A DNA stretch of 51,371 bases from Acidimicrobiales bacterium (GTDB lineage: Bacteria; Actinomycetota; Acidimicrobiia; Acidimicrobiales; Iamiaceae). A program made the translations under genes and the position numbers. The notes beneath the pieces were generated by a model. That model searched no databases, was not told the DNA's origin, and was given only the letters and a program-made list of their open reading frames with translations. The DNA is taken from contig JAUJOW010000001.1 in NCBI GenBank assembly GCA_030447445.1, positions 402,263 to 453,633 on the forward strand. The letters run 5' to 3'. Below, one piece after another: positions 50,214 through 51,371 of the stretch (the first letter of the stretch is position 1; every line of letters starts with the position of its first letter).

Positions 50214-50983
50214 GGGCGGGTGTCCACCAGCACCGGGGCGTGGTCGGACGGTTGGCTGCCCTTGCGGGCCTGGCGGTCGATGAGGGCGAACGAGACCTGG
50301 TCGGCCACCGGCGGGGTGGCGAGTATCAGGTCGATGCGCATGCCCTTGTGCTTGTGGAACATGCCGGCCCGGTAGTCCCAGTAGGTGTAGAGGTGAGGCT
50401 CCGGACGGTGCCGCCGGAAGGCGTCGACGAGCCCCCAGTCCTCGAGCGCGGCGAGGGCCTCACGCTCCGGTGGCGTCACGTGGGTCGACTGCGCGAACAC
50501 GGCAGGGTCCCACACGTCGTCGTCGGTGGGGGCGATGTTGAAGTCACCGCACACCGCCAACGGTCGGGCCGGATCGCAGTGGGACTCGAGATGGACCCGG
50601 AGGCGGGCCAGCCAGTCGAGCTTGTAGCGGTAGTGGTCATGGCCGACCTCCCGGCCGTTGGGCACGTACACGCTCGCCACCCGCACCCCTCCGCAGGTGG
50701 CCCAGAGGAGCCGGGCGTCGGTGTCGGGCTCGTGGGCGTCGGTGAAGCCGGCCACCACGTCGTCGAGGCCGACCCGGCTGAGGATGGCGACGCCGTTCCA
50801 CCGACCCTCGCCGTGGTGGGCGGCGTCGTAGCCGAGCGCTTGGAAGGTCAAGCTCGGGAATGCCGTGTCGGCCAACTTCGTCTCCTGCAGGCACATCACG
50901 TCGGGCTGCGCGTAGCCGAGCCACTCCTCGACCCGGGGCAGCCTCGCCTTGAGCGAGTTGACGTTCCACGTGGCGATCCGCAC
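50210..50983 (-). CDS. xth: exodeoxyribonuclease III
   Basis: 257 residues, AP endonuclease / 3'-5' exonuclease of base-excision repair. Motifs: IATWNVNSLKARL (Asn), MCLQETKL (Glu metal ligand), VYVPNGREVGHD, VCGDFNIAPTDDDV (D-x-N), and a C-terminal KGMRIDLILATPP followed by PSDHAPVLV (SDH). GTG 50983 lies 8 bases after TAACGT, leaderless. It precedes the thioesterase gene in one operon. Confidence 0.96.
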   Translation of the reverse strand: MRIATWNVNSLKARLPRVEEWLGYAQPDVMCLQETKLADTAFPSLTFQALGYDAAHHGEGRWNGVAILSRVGLDDVVAGFTDAHEPDTDARLLWATCGGVRVASVYVPNGREVGHDHYRYKLDWLARLRVHLESHCDPARPLAVCGDFNIAPTDDDVWDPAVFAQSTHVTPPEREALAALEDWGLVDAFRRHRPEPHLYTYWDYRAGMFHKHKGMRIDLILATPPVADQVSFALIDRQARKGSQPSDHAPVLVDTRP

Positions 50984-50991
50984 GGGTCGTG

Positions 50992-50997
50992 ACGTTA
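50992..50997 (-). promoter_or_regulatory. leaderless -10 box of xth
   Basis: On the minus strand TAACGT (50997 to 50992), 8 bases before GTG 50983. Confidence 0.5.
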
Positions 50998-51010
50998 GCG
51001 ACCGGGGTCA

Positions 51011-51054
51011 CCGGCTCTGCCTGCCCGAACGGACGGTGCCGTCCGCTGAGCCGG
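51011..51054 (-). terminator. nested hairpin downstream of the histone-like gene
   Basis: Outer arms CCGGCTC (51011-51017) and GAGCCGG (51048-51054) enclose an inner CGGACGG / CCGTCCG stem (51030-51045). It lies between the histone-like stop (51177) and xth, so it could terminate the former. No T-run. Confidence 0.5.
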
Positions 51055-51063
51055 CGCTCGCTG

Positions 51064-51110
51064 CACGCGTTCACCGTGCACCCACGGCCGGAAACCGGAC
51101 GCCATGGCAC
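51064..51110 (-). repeat. dispersed 47-nt palindromic repeat, copy C
   Basis: Read on the minus strand it matches copy A (19277-19323) at 43 of 47 positions, with the same ends (GTGCC ... GAACGCGTG). The inner stem has one mismatch (CCGGCCG instead of CCGGACG). It sits between the histone-like gene and xth. Confidence 0.9.
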
Positions 51111-51176
51111 CGTCAGTTCGCCGTGTCGCCGGCGGTGGCCCGCCGCCCGCGTGGAGGACGCGGCCGGCCGGCGGCC

Positions 51177-51371
51177 TCAGCGCTTCTTCGTGCCCGCCGT
51201 CTTCCTGGCCGTGGCCTTCTTGGCCGTCACCTTCCCCGTCGTGGTGGCGCTCGACTTCTTGGCCGGGGCCTTCTTGGTGCCGGTGGTCTTCTTCGCCGGC
51301 GTCGTCTTCTTGGCCGTGCTCTTCTTCGCCGGCGCCTTCTTGGCCGTGCTCTTCTTCGCCGGCGCCTTCTT
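51177..51371 (-). CDS. C-terminal Lys/Ala/Pro tail of a histone-like (HupB-type) protein, cut by the window edge
   Basis: 64 residues plus stop are visible; the start lies beyond the right edge. The sequence is made of KKAPAKKSTA decapeptide repeats (two exact) followed by degenerate AKKT units and ends TKKR. Such tails occur on actinobacterial HU/HupB and on histone H1-like proteins and bind DNA or RNA. Whether an HU domain precedes it cannot be seen. Lys codons are nearly all AAG. Confidence 0.8.
   Translation of the reverse strand, partial: KKAPAKKSTAKKAPAKKSTAKKTTPAKKTTGTKKAPAKKSSATTTGKVTAKKATARKTAGTKKR

Overview
The window is a high-GC chromosomal segment (most codons end in G or C) from an actinobacterium. 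Supporting signs are the smc-mutM-rnc-acpP-plsX-rpmF-DUF177-sepIVA-coaD-rsmD gene order, a SepIVA-type division protein, a UvrD2-type helicase with an HRDC tail, a GTP-type PEP carboxykinase, a MhuD-like protein, a PMT-type mannosyltransferase and many leaderless genes. Acidimicrobiia is my best guess, from general style only. I see no tRNA, rRNA, CRISPR array, transposase or phage gene, and no gene-free stretch above about 200 bases.

Layout. 35-5239: an OmpR-type two-component pair divergent from a MoxR ATPase / DUF58 / VWA operon. 5278-17435: a long minus-strand housekeeping run (smc, an epimerase-like SDR, a PRC-barrel/DUF2382 protein, an unusual Fpg/Nei glycosylase, rnc, acpP, plsX, rpmF, a hydrolase, a 76-residue protein, DUF177, sepIVA, coaD, rsmD). 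17437-24502: the conserved rsmD / recG / fakA / rpmB neighbourhood, interrupted by SDR, crotonase, zinc-ribbon, small membrane and Uma2-like genes. 24613-34058: central metabolism and accessory enzymes (cold-shock-like protein, pckG, an AsnC-type domain, a ferritin-like / MhuD-like group, a PI-PLC-like secreted protein, iron-type ADH, PIG-L deacetylase, AMACR-type CoA-transferase, hydrolase). 34135-37489: a glycosidase-galT-galK operon. 37564-43582: two large membrane glycosylation-type proteins and an envelope module. 43691-51371: a membrane-tethered ECF sigma factor, a corrinoid-receptor-like protein, a PH-domain protein, zincin, uvrD2, DUF2505, a hotdog thioesterase, exonuclease III and the edge of a histone-like gene.

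The most unusual region is 39819-44926. A lipoprotein and a one-TM membrane protein end in the same 53-residue Thr/Glu tail (17 Thr). They flank a PRC-barrel/DUF2382 gene, lie next to a conserved-TM-helix membrane protein and precede a PMT O-mannosyltransferase that could modify such Thr-rich exported tails. The divergent gene is one polypeptide that joins an ECF sigma factor, a Hx3Cx2C anti-sigma-like motif, a TM helix, a Thr run and an external domain. I infer an envelope-sensing and glycosylated-surface module; this is a hypothesis.

A second window-wide pattern is leaderless expression. Twelve genes have a TANNNT-like -10 box 6-8 bases before the start codon. In three divergent pairs (SDR/crotonase, recG/Uma2, zincin/uvrD2) the intergenic gap is only 34-36 bp and the two -10 boxes are interleaved. 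Other points are two probable CTG start codons, two copies of a TTGACC-N4-GGTCAA palindrome, and a dispersed 47-nt palindromic repeat.
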